From assembly GCF_030286555.1 (NCBI RefSeq), contig NZ_JASVWF010000001.1, positions 434,001 to 498,000 on the forward strand: a stretch of 64,000 nucleotides of DNA. The letters run 5' to 3'. How positions within the stretch are numbered: the stretch's first letter is position 1; every line of letters starts with the position of its first letter. Below the pieces are notes generated by a model. The model did not search any database. It worked only from the letters and a program-made list of their open reading frames with translations, and was not told where the DNA came from. A program made the position numbers and the translations under genes. Origin of the DNA: Actinomycetospora termitidis. GTDB taxonomy: Bacteria; Actinomycetota; Actinomycetes; Mycobacteriales; Pseudonocardiaceae. Of this stretch, positions 33,659 through 43,100 are shown one piece after another.

Positions 33659-35044
33659 GTGACCCTGGTGCTGCGCTACTCCGCCCGCAGCGACCGGGGC
33701 CTGGTCCGGCAGAACAACCAGGACTCGGTCTACGCGGGCCCGCGTCTGCTCGCGCTCGCGGACGGCATGGGGGGACACGCGGCGGGTGAGGTGGCCTCGA
33801 AGCTGGTCATCGCCGCGCTGGTGCCCCTCGACGACGACGAGCCGGGCGACGACCTGCTCGGCGAGCTCGCCGAGGCGACCGCCCAGGGCAACGACGCGAT
33901 CACCGAGCTGGTGAACGAGGAGCCCGACCTCGACGGCATGGGGACGACGCTCACCGCGGTCCTCTTCGCCGGCAGCCGCCTCGGCATGGTGCACGTCGGC
34001 GACTCGCGGGCGTACCTGTTCCGCGAGGGCGTGCTCACCCAGATCACCCGCGACGACACGTTCGTGCAGTCCCTCATCGACGAGGGCCGCATCACCGAGG
34101 ACGAGGCCGCCAGCCACCCGCAGCGCTCGCTGCTGCTGCGCGCGCTCACCGGTCACGACGTCGAGCCCTCGCTGACGGTGCGCGAGGCCCGCGCGGGCGA
34201 CCGCTACCTGCTCTGCTCCGACGGCCTGTCCGGCGTGGTCAGCGCCGAGACGATCGCCGAGGCGCTGACGATCACGGACCCGCAGAGCTGCGCCGACCGG
34301 CTCATCGAGCTCGCCCTCAAGGGCGGCGGACCGGACAACGTCACCTGCATCGTCGCGGACGTGGTCGACGTCGACTACGGCGAGCACGAGCCGATCTACG
34401 GCGGTGCCGCGGGCGACGGGCGCGCCGACCCGCCGCCGGCCGACTCCGCGGCCGCCCGGGCCTCGGCCGCGACGCTCACCCGCGCCGAGCCCTCCGCACG
34501 CCCCGACCCGCTGCCCTCCCGCAGCGACGCGGCCCGCGGACACGCCCGGCCGCGGCGGGGCCGGCTCGCGGTGGTCCTCGCGGTCGTCGGCGTGCTCGTC
34601 CTCGCCGGCCTCGGCCTCCTCGTGACGCGGCTGTGGATCTCCCAGCAGTACTACGTCGGCGTCGCCGGCGACCAGGTCGTGATCTACCAGGGCGTCCGCG
34701 GCGACGTGCTCGGCGTGCAGCTGCAGGACGTCTCCGAGCAGACCGGCCTCAAGGTCGCCGACCTCACCCAGGTCGGCCGCACCTCGGTGCAGGGCGACTC
34801 GCTGCCCACCTCGGACCTCGACGCGGCGCACCGCACCGTCGAGCGCCTCCGCACCGACGAGCTGCTGCCCGAGTGCCAGCCACCGGCCCCGATCGTGCCG
34901 ACCCCGGCCCCGCAGCCCGGCCAACCCGCCGTGCCGGGCCAGACCGTCGCCCCCGGCGCCCCGGGCTCGCCCGTCACCGCGGCACCCACCGCCGTGCCCC
35001 AGTCCCCGCAGGTCCCGGGACGCGACTGCCGCGCGGTGCAGTAA
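33659..35044 (+). CDS. pstP: PP2C-type Ser/Thr protein phosphatase PstP
   Basis: A 461-residue metal-dependent phosphatase that removes phosphate from PknA/PknB and their targets. N-terminal catalytic domain about 1-240 with DRGLVRQNNQD, LADGMGGHAAGE, VGDSRAYL, SDGLSG and GGPDNVTCIVAD; the metal-binding Asp residues are all present. One membrane helix (about 305-325, VVLAVVGVLVLAGLGLLV) and an extracellular domain of about 130 residues ending in a Pro-rich tail. GTG at 33659 starts VTLVLRYSARSDRG, matching the usual N-terminus. Its TAATG overlap with rodA couples translation. Confidence 0.95.
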   Translation: MTLVLRYSARSDRGLVRQNNQDSVYAGPRLLALADGMGGHAAGEVASKLVIAALVPLDDDEPGDDLLGELAEATAQGNDAITELVNEEPDLDGMGTTLTAVLFAGSRLGMVHVGDSRAYLFREGVLTQITRDDTFVQSLIDEGRITEDEAASHPQRSLLLRALTGHDVEPSLTVREARAGDRYLLCSDGLSGVVSAETIAEALTITDPQSCADRLIELALKGGGPDNVTCIVADVVDVDYGEHEPIYGGAAGDGRADPPPADSAAARASAATLTRAEPSARPDPLPSRSDAARGHARPRRGRLAVVLAVVGVLVLAGLGLLVTRLWISQQYYVGVAGDQVVIYQGVRGDVLGVQLQDVSEQTGLKVADLTQVGRTSVQGDSLPTSDLDAAHRTVERLRTDELLPECQPPAPIVPTPAPQPGQPAVPGQTVAPGAPGSPVTAAPTAVPQSPQVPGRDCRAVQ

Positions 35045-36642
35045 TGGTCCGCCCCGCCCAGGCCTCCCGCGCCGGTCGGACCACCGGCGGGCCCGGCGTG
35101 AACCCCGCCGAGATGCCCGCCGACCGCACCGCGCTGCGTCCGGTCGTCGCCGCCGCCGTCTCCACCCGCCGCGGCATCGAGCTGCTGCTGCTCGCCTTCG
35201 CGGCGGTCATCACCACCGGCGCACTCGTGCTCGTCGAGGCCAACCAGAACCAGGAGCTGACGCTCACCCTGCTCTACCTGGGCCTGGCGTACCTGGCGCT
35301 GTTCGCGGCCGCGCACGTCGCGGTGCGCCGGTTCGCGCCCTACGCGGACCCGGTGATCCTGCCGTGTGCGGCCCTGCTCAACGGCCTGGGTCTCGTCATG
35401 ATCCACCGGATCGACCTGGCCAAGGCCGCCAACGCGCTCGCCCGGGGCAACCCCGTCCCGGACGCGGACGCCCTGCGCCAGATCGCCTGGCTCACGCTGG
35501 GCCTGGTCCTGTTCGTCGTGGTGCTCTGGCGGGTGCGCGACCACCGCACCCTGGCCCGCTACGGCTACACCGCGGGCTTCGTCGGCCTGGTGCTGCTCGG
35601 TCTGCCCGCGGTCCTGCCCTCGGCCCTCTCCGAGGTGAACGGGGCCAAGATCTGGATCCGGGTGGGCGGCGTCGGCATCCAGCCCGGGGAGTTCGCCAAG
35701 ATCCTGCTGACGGTCTTCTTCGCCTCGTTCCTGGTCGCCAAGCGCGACCTGTTCACGACGGCGGGCAAGCACGTCCTGGGCATGACCTTCCCGCGGCCCC
35801 GCGACCTCGCGCCGCTGCTCATCGCCTGGGTGGTCGCGATGGGCGTGCTGGTCTTCGAGTCCGACCTCGGCACGTCGCTGATGTTCTTCGGGATCGTCCT
35901 GTCGATGATCTACGTCGCGACGGAGCGCTCGTCGTGGGTGCTCATCGGCCTGGTCATCTTCGGGGCCGGGGCGTTCGCGGCGTGGACGTTCGTCGACCGC
36001 GTGCAGGTCCGCGTGGCCGCGTGGCTCGACCCGCTCTCCGACCCCGCCAGCGCGACCTATCAGGTCAGCCAGGGCCTGTTCGGGATGGCGACCGGCGGGA
36101 TGCTCGGCACCGGGCTGGGCGCCGGGCGCCCCGACCTCGTCCCGCTGTCGAGCACGGACTTCATCTTCACCTCGATGGGCGAGGAGACCGGCCTCATCGG
36201 GCTGATGGCGCTCCTGCTGCTCTACTGCCTGATCTCCACCCGGGCGCTGCGCACCGCCCTCGCGGTGCGCGACACCTTCGGCAAGCTCCTCGCGGCCGGC
36301 CTCGGGTTCACCCTGGCCATCCAGGTCTTCGTCGTCGCCGGCGGCGTGATCGGGCTCATCCCGAACACCGGCCAGGCGGCGCCGTTCATGTCGTACGGCG
36401 GCTCGTCGCTGGTGGCGAACTACGTGCTGGTGGCCCTGGTGCTCCGGGTCTCCGACGCCGCCCGCCGGCCCGCCTCGGACAAGAGCAGGCCGGAGCCGGG
36501 AGCGGCGCCGACCCCGCCCCGCACGCCGCTGGCCGAGGCGCACACCGAGATGGTGTCGCGCAGCGGAGCGGCGGGGGGCGCCGAGGTCGACACGCCACCG
36601 CACGGTCAGCCCACACCGCCACGAGGGAGGAGCCGCGAGTGA
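35044..36642 (+). CDS. rodA: FtsW/RodA/SpoVE-type SEDS peptidoglycan polymerase RodA
   Basis: A 532-residue membrane glycosyltransferase with about 12 membrane helices that polymerises lipid II in elongation. The 45-residue N-terminus is cytosolic; the key loop contains WIRVGGVGIQPGEFAK, and the FESDLGTSLMFFGIVL and SSTDFIFTSMGEETGL motifs are the SEDS signatures. PFMSYGGSSLVANYVL near the end is also conserved. The C-terminal 60 residues are Pro/Ala-rich. ATG overlaps the pstP stop (TAATG). An in-frame GTG 54 nt on would also give a plausible start. Confidence 0.95.
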   Translation: MVRPAQASRAGRTTGGPGVNPAEMPADRTALRPVVAAAVSTRRGIELLLLAFAAVITTGALVLVEANQNQELTLTLLYLGLAYLALFAAAHVAVRRFAPYADPVILPCAALLNGLGLVMIHRIDLAKAANALARGNPVPDADALRQIAWLTLGLVLFVVVLWRVRDHRTLARYGYTAGFVGLVLLGLPAVLPSALSEVNGAKIWIRVGGVGIQPGEFAKILLTVFFASFLVAKRDLFTTAGKHVLGMTFPRPRDLAPLLIAWVVAMGVLVFESDLGTSLMFFGIVLSMIYVATERSSWVLIGLVIFGAGAFAAWTFVDRVQVRVAAWLDPLSDPASATYQVSQGLFGMATGGMLGTGLGAGRPDLVPLSSTDFIFTSMGEETGLIGLMALLLLYCLISTRALRTALAVRDTFGKLLAAGLGFTLAIQVFVVAGGVIGLIPNTGQAAPFMSYGGSSLVANYVLVALVLRVSDAARRPASDKSRPEPGAAPTPPRTPLAEAHTEMVSRSGAAGGAEVDTPPHGQPTPPRGRSRE

Positions 36643-38117
36643 ACACCCCGCTGCGTCGGGTCTCCCTCGTGGTCATGGGCCTGATCGTGCTGCTGCTGGG
36701 CCAGGCCACGTGGGTCCAGGTGGTCAAGGCCGACGAGTACAAGGCGAACCCGTACAACCAGCGCGTGCTGCTGGACGAGTACAACCGCCAGCGCGGCCAG
36801 ATCTCCGCCGGCGGCGAGGTGCTCGCGTCCAGCGTCGCGACCGACGACCGGTTCAAGTACCTGCGCACCTACGCGAACGGGCCGATGTACGCGCCCGTCA
36901 CCGGCTACTACTCGCAGGTCTACGGGACGTCCGGGATCGAGCGGTCGATGGACTCGGTGCTCAACGGCTCCGACGACCGGCTCTTCGTCCGCCGGATCTC
37001 CGACGTGGTCACGGGCCGCTCGCCGGCCGGGGGCAACGTCGCGCTGACCATCGACCCCAAGGTCCAGCAGGCCGCGTACCAGGCGATGGTGTCGCGCGGC
37101 TACGAGGGCTCGGTCGTGGCGATCCGGCCCCAGACCGGCGAGATCCTCGCCCTGGTGTCGGTGCCCTCCTACGACCCGAACCCGCTGGCCGCGCACGACG
37201 GCGCCACCCAGCGCAACGCGTGGAACTCGCTGAACCCGAACAGCTCGGACTCCCCGCTGATCAACCGCGCGACCTCGGAGACCTATCCGCCGGGGTCGAC
37301 CTTCAAGCTGGTGACCACCTCGACGGCGCTCGAGGCGAGCATGATCACCCCGCAGACCCCGGTCACGGCCGAGCCGCGGATCACCCTGCCGGACAGCGTC
37401 ACCACGCTGGAGAACTACGACGGCGAGCGCTGCGGGCCCGGTCCGACGGTGCCGTTCTCCACCGCGTTCACGAAGTCCTGCAACGGACCGTTCGCCCAGC
37501 TCGCCGACCAGGTCGGCGCGGACCGGCTGCGGGCGCAGGCCGCCGCGTACGGCATGGAGAACCCGAACCTCACGATCCCGATGCCGGTGGCCGAGTCGTC
37601 GGTCGGCGAGCTCGGGGACGGCGCCTCGCTGGCGCAGTCCGGCATCGGTCAGCGCGACGTCCGGCTGACGCCGCTGCAGAACGCGATGATCACCGCGACG
37701 ATCGCCAACGGCGGCATCCCGATGCAGCCGCACGCGGTCGGCCAGATCCAGGGCCAGGACCTCTCGGTGGTCGACACCACCGAGCCGGACCGCCTCGCCC
37801 GCGCGATCTCCGGCGGCACCGCCTCCACGCTGACCCAGTTGATGATCGGCTCGGAGAACGGCGGGACCAGCGGCGGGAAGATCCCCGGCGTGCAGCTCGC
37901 CTCCAAGACGGGCACCGCGGAGTGGGGCGCCTCCCCGAAGACCAACCCCCCGCACACCTGGTACGACGTCTTCGGCCCCGTGCCCGATCCCCAGGTGGCG
38001 GTCTCTGTCATCGTCGAGCGCGGCGGCAACCGGGGCGACGACGCCACGGGCTCCTCCGTGGCCGGTCCGGTCGGCCGCGCGGTCGTCGCCGCGGCCCTGC
38101 AGCAGGGAGGGAGGTAG
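36639..38117 (+). CDS. pbpA: Penicillin-binding protein PbpA (transpeptidase)
   Basis: A 492-residue class B penicillin-binding protein, anchored by an N-terminal helix (RVSLVVMGLIVLLLGQATWVQVV), which cross-links peptidoglycan made by RodA. Transpeptidase motifs: SxxK as PGSTFK with Ser220, SxN as SCN with Ser280, and KTGT (Lys423). Dimerisation domain about 40-160. The GTG start overlaps the rodA stop by 4 nt. Confidence 0.95.
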   Translation: MNTPLRRVSLVVMGLIVLLLGQATWVQVVKADEYKANPYNQRVLLDEYNRQRGQISAGGEVLASSVATDDRFKYLRTYANGPMYAPVTGYYSQVYGTSGIERSMDSVLNGSDDRLFVRRISDVVTGRSPAGGNVALTIDPKVQQAAYQAMVSRGYEGSVVAIRPQTGEILALVSVPSYDPNPLAAHDGATQRNAWNSLNPNSSDSPLINRATSETYPPGSTFKLVTTSTALEASMITPQTPVTAEPRITLPDSVTTLENYDGERCGPGPTVPFSTAFTKSCNGPFAQLADQVGADRLRAQAAAYGMENPNLTIPMPVAESSVGELGDGASLAQSGIGQRDVRLTPLQNAMITATIANGGIPMQPHAVGQIQGQDLSVVDTTEPDRLARAISGGTASTLTQLMIGSENGGTSGGKIPGVQLASKTGTAEWGASPKTNPPHTWYDVFGPVPDPQVAVSVIVERGGNRGDDATGSSVAGPVGRAVVAAALQQGGR

Positions 38118-38121
38118 CACC

Positions 38122-39540
38122 ATGGCTCCGACCACGGGAACCCTGCTCGCCGACCGCTACCGGATCGGCCGCCGCATCGCGATCGGTGGCATGGGCGAGG
38201 TGTGGGAGGCCCAGGACACCCGGCTGGACCGGACCGTCGCGGTCAAGATCCTCAAGGCCGAGCTGTCCGGGGACCCGGAGTTCCTGCACCGCTTCCGCAC
38301 CGAGGCGCGCACGGCCGCCTCGCTGAACAACCCCGGCGTCACCGCGGTCCACGACTACGGCGAGACCACCACGGACTGGACGACGGCGAGCGGCACCATC
38401 CAGGTGCCGGTGGCCTACCTGGTCATGGAGCTCGTCCGCGGCGAGCCGCTGGCTCAGATCCTCTCGGTGCACGGCCGCCTCGGCGTCGACTACACCCTCG
38501 ACATCCTCGAGCAGTCCGGGTACGCCCTGGACGCCGCGCACGAGCGCGGGCTCGTCCACCGGGACGTCAAGCCCGGCAACATCCTGGTGACGCCGGCGAA
38601 CCAGGTGAAGATCACCGACTTCGGCATCGCGAAGGCGATCGACGCCGCCCCGGTCACCCGCTCGGGCATGGTCATGGGCACCGCGCACTACATCGCCCCG
38701 GAGCAGGCCGGGGGCGGCGACGCCGGGCCGGCCTCGGACGTCTACTCGCTCGGCGTCGTCGGCTACGAGTGCCTGGCCGGGCGCCGGCCGTACCTCTCCG
38801 AGAACGCCGTGACGGTCGCGATGATGCACATCCGCGACCCGCTCCCCCCGCTGCCGCCGGACGTGCCGCCCGTGGTCCGCCAGCTCATCGAGCTGACCCT
38901 GACCAAGGACCCGCGCGGCCGCTACGCCAACGGCGGGGAGTTCGCCCGGGCGGTCGCCGCGGTCCGCCGCGGCGAGCCGGTGCCCCGCCCGGGTGCGGCC
39001 ACCGCCGCCACCGAGGCGGTCAACCCGGCCACCCGGGTCGCCCCGGCGACCACCTACGACGGACCGTCCTCACCCCCGCCGCGGCGCAATGAGCGCTGGG
39101 ACGACGGCGGGCGCCGGGAACCCGCCCGCCGCGGCCCGTGGGGCACGATCGCCGCGGTCGTGGGCGTGCTCGCCGTCCTCGGCATCCTCGGCTACGTCCT
39201 GGTCTCGAACACCGACACCAGCGCGCCGCCCCCCGTCGCCACCCCGACCTCGACCACCACGACGGCCGCGCCGACCACCACGACGACGACGCGCAGCCGC
39301 ACCAGCACGACGACGACGGCCGCGGGTAACACCGTGAACGTCAGCACCATCGACTACTTCGGGCGGCCCGCCTCGGTCGCGAGCGCTGCACTACGCGACT
39401 CGGGTCTCGTTCCGGAGATCGAGACGCTGTTCGGTGGGACGCCGAACGATCCGTCGGCCTGCCGCGTCCTGCGTGTCGACCCCACAGGAGAGGTCAAGCG
39501 CGGGGACACCGTGACCGTGACCTGTCAGGAGACCGGATGA
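38122..39540 (+). CDS. pknA: Ser/Thr protein kinase PknA, with one PASTA domain
   Basis: A 472-residue Hanks-type kinase. Kinase domain about 12-275: IGGMGEVWEAQD, AVKILK, HRDVKPGNIL with catalytic Asp148, DFGIAKA, activation loop TRSGMVMGTAHYIAPE; then linker, one membrane helix (about 345-365, TIAAVVGVLAVLGILGYVLV) and a Thr-rich stalk. Residues about 405-472 form one PASTA domain (VNVSTIDYFGRPASVASAALRDSGL), which mycobacterial PknA lacks. PASTA domains bind muropeptides or lipid II, so PknA here may sense wall precursors itself. ATG start preceded by GGAGG; the stop overlaps pknB (ATGA). Confidence 0.93.
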   Translation: MAPTTGTLLADRYRIGRRIAIGGMGEVWEAQDTRLDRTVAVKILKAELSGDPEFLHRFRTEARTAASLNNPGVTAVHDYGETTTDWTTASGTIQVPVAYLVMELVRGEPLAQILSVHGRLGVDYTLDILEQSGYALDAAHERGLVHRDVKPGNILVTPANQVKITDFGIAKAIDAAPVTRSGMVMGTAHYIAPEQAGGGDAGPASDVYSLGVVGYECLAGRRPYLSENAVTVAMMHIRDPLPPLPPDVPPVVRQLIELTLTKDPRGRYANGGEFARAVAAVRRGEPVPRPGAATAATEAVNPATRVAPATTYDGPSSPPPRRNERWDDGGRREPARRGPWGTIAAVVGVLAVLGILGYVLVSNTDTSAPPPVATPTSTTTTAAPTTTTTTRSRTSTTTTAAGNTVNVSTIDYFGRPASVASAALRDSGLVPEIETLFGGTPNDPSACRVLRVDPTGEVKRGDTVTVTCQETG

Positions 39541-41495
39541 CCACCCCCCGCCTCCTGTCCGACCGCTACGAGCTGGGGCCGGCCCTCGGCTACGGGGGCA
39601 TGTCCGAGGTCCACGGCGGTCGTGACGTCCGGCTCGGCCGGGACGTGGCGATCAAGGTGCTGCGCGCGGACCTCGCCCGCGACCCGCAGTTCCAGATCCG
39701 CTTCCAGCGCGAGGGACAGAACGCGGCCGCCCTGAACCACCCGGCGATCGTCGCGGTCTACGACACGGGTGAGACGTGGGCCGACGACGTCCCGCTGCCC
39801 TACATCGTCATGGAGTACGTCCCGGGGCGGACGCTGCGCGACATCGTCAAGAGCGGCGGCCCGATGGAGCCGTTCCGGGTCTGCGAGGTCGTCGCGGACG
39901 TGTGCTCGGCCCTGGACTTCTCGCACCGCCACGGGATCATCCACCGCGACGTCAAGCCGGCCAACGTCATGATCACCCCGTCCGGGGCGGTCAAGGTGAT
40001 GGACTTCGGCATCGCCCGGGCGCTGTCGGACGCCCAGCAGGGGCTGACCCAGACCGCCGCCGTCATCGGCACCGCGCAGTACCTCTCGCCGGAGCAGGCC
40101 CGGGGCGAGGCCGTGGACGCGCGCTCGGACGTCTACTCCACCGGCTGCGTGCTCTTCGAGCTGCTCACCGGGCAGCCCCCGTTCACCGGCGACTCGCCGG
40201 TGGCCGTGGCCTACCAGCACGTGCGCGAGGACCCGCGGCCGCCGTCGGAGCTCAACCCGGCCGTGCCACCCGCGCTCGACGCCATCACGCTCAAGGCGCT
40301 CGCCAAGAACCCGTTCAACCGCTACCAGACCGCGGGCGAGATGCGCGACGACCTGGTGCGGGTGCTCCAGGGCGAGCAGGTCGAGGCCCCGCTGGTGATG
40401 ACCGCGGACGAGCGCAACACGCTCATGACCGGCCCGACCCGCACCGTCGGCGCGGCCGGCTACGCGACCGGCCCGGCCACCGAGGCGGGCGACTTCGCCG
40501 CCTGGCAGGCCGAGCAGGAGGAGGAGCGTCGACGGCGCCGTCGTCGCCGGCTGGGGGTCCTCGGCGGGGTCGTGGCGGTCGCCGCGGTGCTCGCCGCCCT
40601 GTTCTTCCTCTTCTCGCCGGCGAACAACCAGCTCGCCGTCCCCGACGTCGCGAACCAACCCCAGGACGTGGCGCTGCGGACCCTCACCGGCGCCGGGCTC
40701 AAGCCGAACCTGGTGCCGGTGGCCTCGGACCCGACCCAGGTCGGGACGGTGCTGGGCACGGACCCGGTCGCCGGGACCGAGGTCGAGCCGCAGACCGTCA
40801 TCGCGATGCGGGTCGGCCGCGGCCCGGACCGCGTGCAGGCTCCGGACCTCTCCGGGCGCACCGCCGAGCAGGCCCAGCAGATCGTGCAGGGCGCGGGGCT
40901 CACCCTGACCCCGGTCCCGCAGCAGAAGCCGGTGGACGACGCGAGCCAGGTGGGCAAGGTCCTCTCGCAGGATCCCGCGCCCGGCGCCCTGCTCGCCCCC
41001 GGCACCGCGATCCAGCTCACCGTCGGTCAGCAGCGCCAGACGATCAAGGTCCCGGACGTGACCGGCCAGCCGGTCGCCACCGCCCGCACCACGCTGGAGG
41101 GCGTGGGGCTCGAGGTCACCGTCAGCGGCGACTCGTCCGGCAACGCGACCGTGGCGTCCACGAGCCCCGCCGCGGGGAGCACCGTGGCGGTCGGCTCGAC
41201 GGTGACGGTCACGGCGGCGAACCCGGACCAGGTGCAGGTCCCGGACATCGTCGGCAAGTCCCGCGGCGACGCGATCTCGGCCCTGGCCTCGGCCGGCTTC
41301 AGCGGGAACCTGCAGGCGACCTCGCAGGACGTTGACGACCCGAACCAGGACGGGAAGATCCTCAGCCAGAGCCCGTCCGCCGGCAGCCGGGCCGGGAAGG
41401 GCGACACCATCCAGGTGACCGTCGGGAAGTACAACGGCGGGGGCGGCGGGGTCTTCGGCGGCGGGGGGAACGGCCTCTTCCCGGGCGGGAACTGA
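39537..41495 (+). CDS. pknB: Ser/Thr protein kinase PknB, with four PASTA domains
   Basis: A 652-residue receptor kinase. Kinase domain 10-275 with GYGGMSEVH, VAIKVL, HRDVKPANVM with catalytic Asp138, DFGIARAL and activation loop GLTQTAAVIGTAQYLSPEQ. Membrane helix about 338-360. Four extracellular PASTA repeats at about 363-640 (VPDVANQPQDVALRTL, APDLSGRTAEQAQQIV, VPDVTGQPVATARTTL, VPDIVGKSRGDAISAL) bind muropeptide and lipid II. A Gly-rich tail ends the protein. It phosphorylates PstP, FhaA/B, CrgA-associated and SEDS/PBP factors in the family. ATG overlaps the pknA stop by 4 nt. Confidence 0.95.
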   Translation: MTTPRLLSDRYELGPALGYGGMSEVHGGRDVRLGRDVAIKVLRADLARDPQFQIRFQREGQNAAALNHPAIVAVYDTGETWADDVPLPYIVMEYVPGRTLRDIVKSGGPMEPFRVCEVVADVCSALDFSHRHGIIHRDVKPANVMITPSGAVKVMDFGIARALSDAQQGLTQTAAVIGTAQYLSPEQARGEAVDARSDVYSTGCVLFELLTGQPPFTGDSPVAVAYQHVREDPRPPSELNPAVPPALDAITLKALAKNPFNRYQTAGEMRDDLVRVLQGEQVEAPLVMTADERNTLMTGPTRTVGAAGYATGPATEAGDFAAWQAEQEEERRRRRRRRLGVLGGVVAVAAVLAALFFLFSPANNQLAVPDVANQPQDVALRTLTGAGLKPNLVPVASDPTQVGTVLGTDPVAGTEVEPQTVIAMRVGRGPDRVQAPDLSGRTAEQAQQIVQGAGLTLTPVPQQKPVDDASQVGKVLSQDPAPGALLAPGTAIQLTVGQQRQTIKVPDVTGQPVATARTTLEGVGLEVTVSGDSSGNATVASTSPAAGSTVAVGSTVTVTAANPDQVQVPDIVGKSRGDAISALASAGFSGNLQATSQDVDDPNQDGKILSQSPSAGSRAGKGDTIQVTVGKYNGGGGGVFGGGGNGLFPGGN

Positions 41496-41504
41496 CCCCG
41501 GCGG

Positions 41505-42161
41505 TCAGTCCCGCACGGGCGGGGCGGCCGCCAGGGCCAGGGCGCGCACGTCACGGACGAGGTCGTCCACGAGTCCCGGCGCCACCGGGTGCCCGCACGC
41601 GGCCATCCACGTGGCGAGGATCCGGTGGCCGTCCTCGGTGAGCACGGACTCCGGGTGGAACTGCACGCCCTCGAGCGGGAGCTCACGGTGGCGCATGGCC
41701 ATGAGCACGCCGTCGTCCGTCCAGCCGGTCGGCTCGAGCTCGGCCGGCAGCGAGTCCGGCCGGACCGTCAGCGAGTGGTAGCGGGTGGCGGTGAACGGGT
41801 CCGAGAGGCCCGCGAGCACGCCGGCCCCGCCGTGGTGCACCGACGAGGTCTTGCCGTGCCGCAGCTCGGGGGCGCGCTCGACGATCCCGCCGAACGCCTG
41901 CCCGAGCGCCTGGTGCCCGAGGCACACGCCGAGCATCGGGGTGCGGTCCGCGGCGCAGCGCGCGATGACGTCGAGGCTGGACCCGGCGTCGTCGGGCGTG
42001 CCCGGCCCGGGGCTCACCAGCACGCCGTCGACGTCGGCCGCGAGGTCGAGCACGTCGGGCGCGTCGTTGCGGCGCACCACCGGCTCGGCGCCCAACTGGG
42101 CGAGGTACTGGACGAGGTTGTAGACGAAGCTGTCGTAGTTGTCGACGACGAGGACCCGCAC
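41505..42161 (-). CDS. Glutamine amidotransferase subunit TrpG/PabA
   Basis: A 218-residue class I glutamine amidotransferase that supplies ammonia to anthranilate or 4-amino-4-deoxychorismate synthase. Catalytic Cys80 in [17 protein letters not shown], oxyanion [11 protein letters not shown], and the His-Glu pair in [10 protein letters not shown]. In the same place in mycobacteria lies trpG (Rv0013), but the equivalent protein can serve folate or tryptophan; no large subunit is adjacent. Convergent with pknB (8 nt gap) and divergent from crgA. Confidence 0.88.
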   Translation of the reverse strand: MRVLVVDNYDSFVYNLVQYLAQLGAEPVVRRNDAPDVLDLAADVDGVLVSPGPGTPDDAGSSLDVIARCAADRTPMLGVCLGHQALGQAFGGIVERAPELRHGKTSSVHHGGAGVLAGLSDPFTATRYHSLTVRPDSLPAELEPTGWTDDGVLMAMRHRELPLEGVQFHPESVLTEDGHRILATWMAACGHPVAPGLVDDLVRDVRALALAAAPPVRD

Positions 42162-42224
42162 GGCCCCACCCTACGGTCCGCTTCGCTACCGTGGACTCGA
42201 CCCGAGTCCACCAGGAGTCCGCCC

Positions 42225-42482
42225 GTGCCGAAGTCGAAGGTCCGCAAGAAGCCGACCTACACCCCGCCGCCGCAGGCGACCGCCGCGAGGACGAGCGGGC
42301 CGTCGCACCCCGCGTACGTCGTGATCATGCTCGCGATCGGCATCGTCGGTCTCGCATGGCTCGTCGTGAACTACCTGGCCGGGGAGGACATCCGGTTCAT
42401 GGCCGAGCTCGGCGGATACAACTTCCTCATCGGCTTCGGTCTCGTGGTCGTCTCACTGCTCATGACGATGAAGTGGCGCTGA
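42225..42482 (+). CDS. crgA: Cell-division protein CrgA
   Basis: An 85-residue membrane protein: basic N-terminus ([16 protein letters not shown]), then two membrane helices ([21 protein letters not shown] and [19 protein letters not shown]). CrgA binds FtsZ, FtsQ and PBPs and in Mycobacterium also CwsA, and coordinates septation with peptidoglycan synthesis. GTG at 42225 preceded by AGGAG. The position between trpG/pknB and the PH protein is conserved. Confidence 0.92.
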   Translation: MPKSKVRKKPTYTPPPQATAARTSGPSHPAYVVIMLAIGIVGLAWLVVNYLAGEDIRFMAELGGYNFLIGFGLVVVSLLMTMKWR

Positions 42483-42524
42483 GAATTACACGCATGTCGT
42501 TCGTCCCCACTGTGGACGGAGCCT

Positions 42525-43100
42525 GTGGACAACCCCGACGCTGAGTGGGCCGCCCCGGTGGGTGCCGTCGTCCTCGGCCTGGTCGGGGCGATCGGGCTGC
42601 TCGCCTACGTCGTCCTCGGGAGCCTCGACGGACCCGGCCGTCTGCTGCTCGGGGTCGCGGGGGTGGCCGTGGGGGCCGCCGCCATCGTGGGGCTGCGGGC
42701 GCGACCGCGCCTGGCGGCGAGCGCCGAGGACCTCACGCTGCGCGGTCTGCTCGGCGCCCGCACCTGGCCGTGGACGCGGGTCGACGCCGTGCGCGTCGTC
42801 CGGATGCGCCGCCTGGGCCTGCCGGCGGCCTACGTCGAGATCGACACCCGCGACGACGACGGGGCGGAGCGGCTGCTCGTGCTCGGTCGCCTCGAGCTGG
42901 GGACCGACCCGGTGGACGTCGCCGCCGCGCTGCAGACCCACCGGGCCCGGGCCGGGCGTGGCGGCGGGACGTCAGCCGCCGATGCGGCAGGTGGTCGCGC
43001 CGCAGACGACGCTGCCGAACGAGACGTCGCGGACGACGATCACGAGGACCAGCGCGACGACGATCCCCCCGGCGATCCAGAGGCCGACGGCCGGCCGTGA
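42525..43100 (+). CDS. PH-domain membrane protein (Rv0010c-like)
   Basis: A 191-residue protein: two N-terminal membrane helices (PVGAVVLGLVGAIGLLAYVVL and LLLGVAGVAVGAAAIVGL), then a PH-like domain (about 65-130, LRGLLGARTWPWTRVDAVRVVRMR). The equivalent gene next to crgA in mycobacteria is Rv0010c. The last 45 residues are acidic low complexity (AADDAAERDVADDDHEDQR) and are encoded antisense to the rhomboid C-terminus, overlapping it by 129 bp. The frame stays open to the stop at 43100; whether the tail is used is uncertain. GTG start. Confidence 0.72.
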   Translation: MDNPDAEWAAPVGAVVLGLVGAIGLLAYVVLGSLDGPGRLLLGVAGVAVGAAAIVGLRARPRLAASAEDLTLRGLLGARTWPWTRVDAVRVVRMRRLGLPAAYVEIDTRDDDGAERLLVLGRLELGTDPVDVAAALQTHRARAGRGGGTSAADAAGGRAADDAAERDVADDDHEDQRDDDPPGDPEADGRP

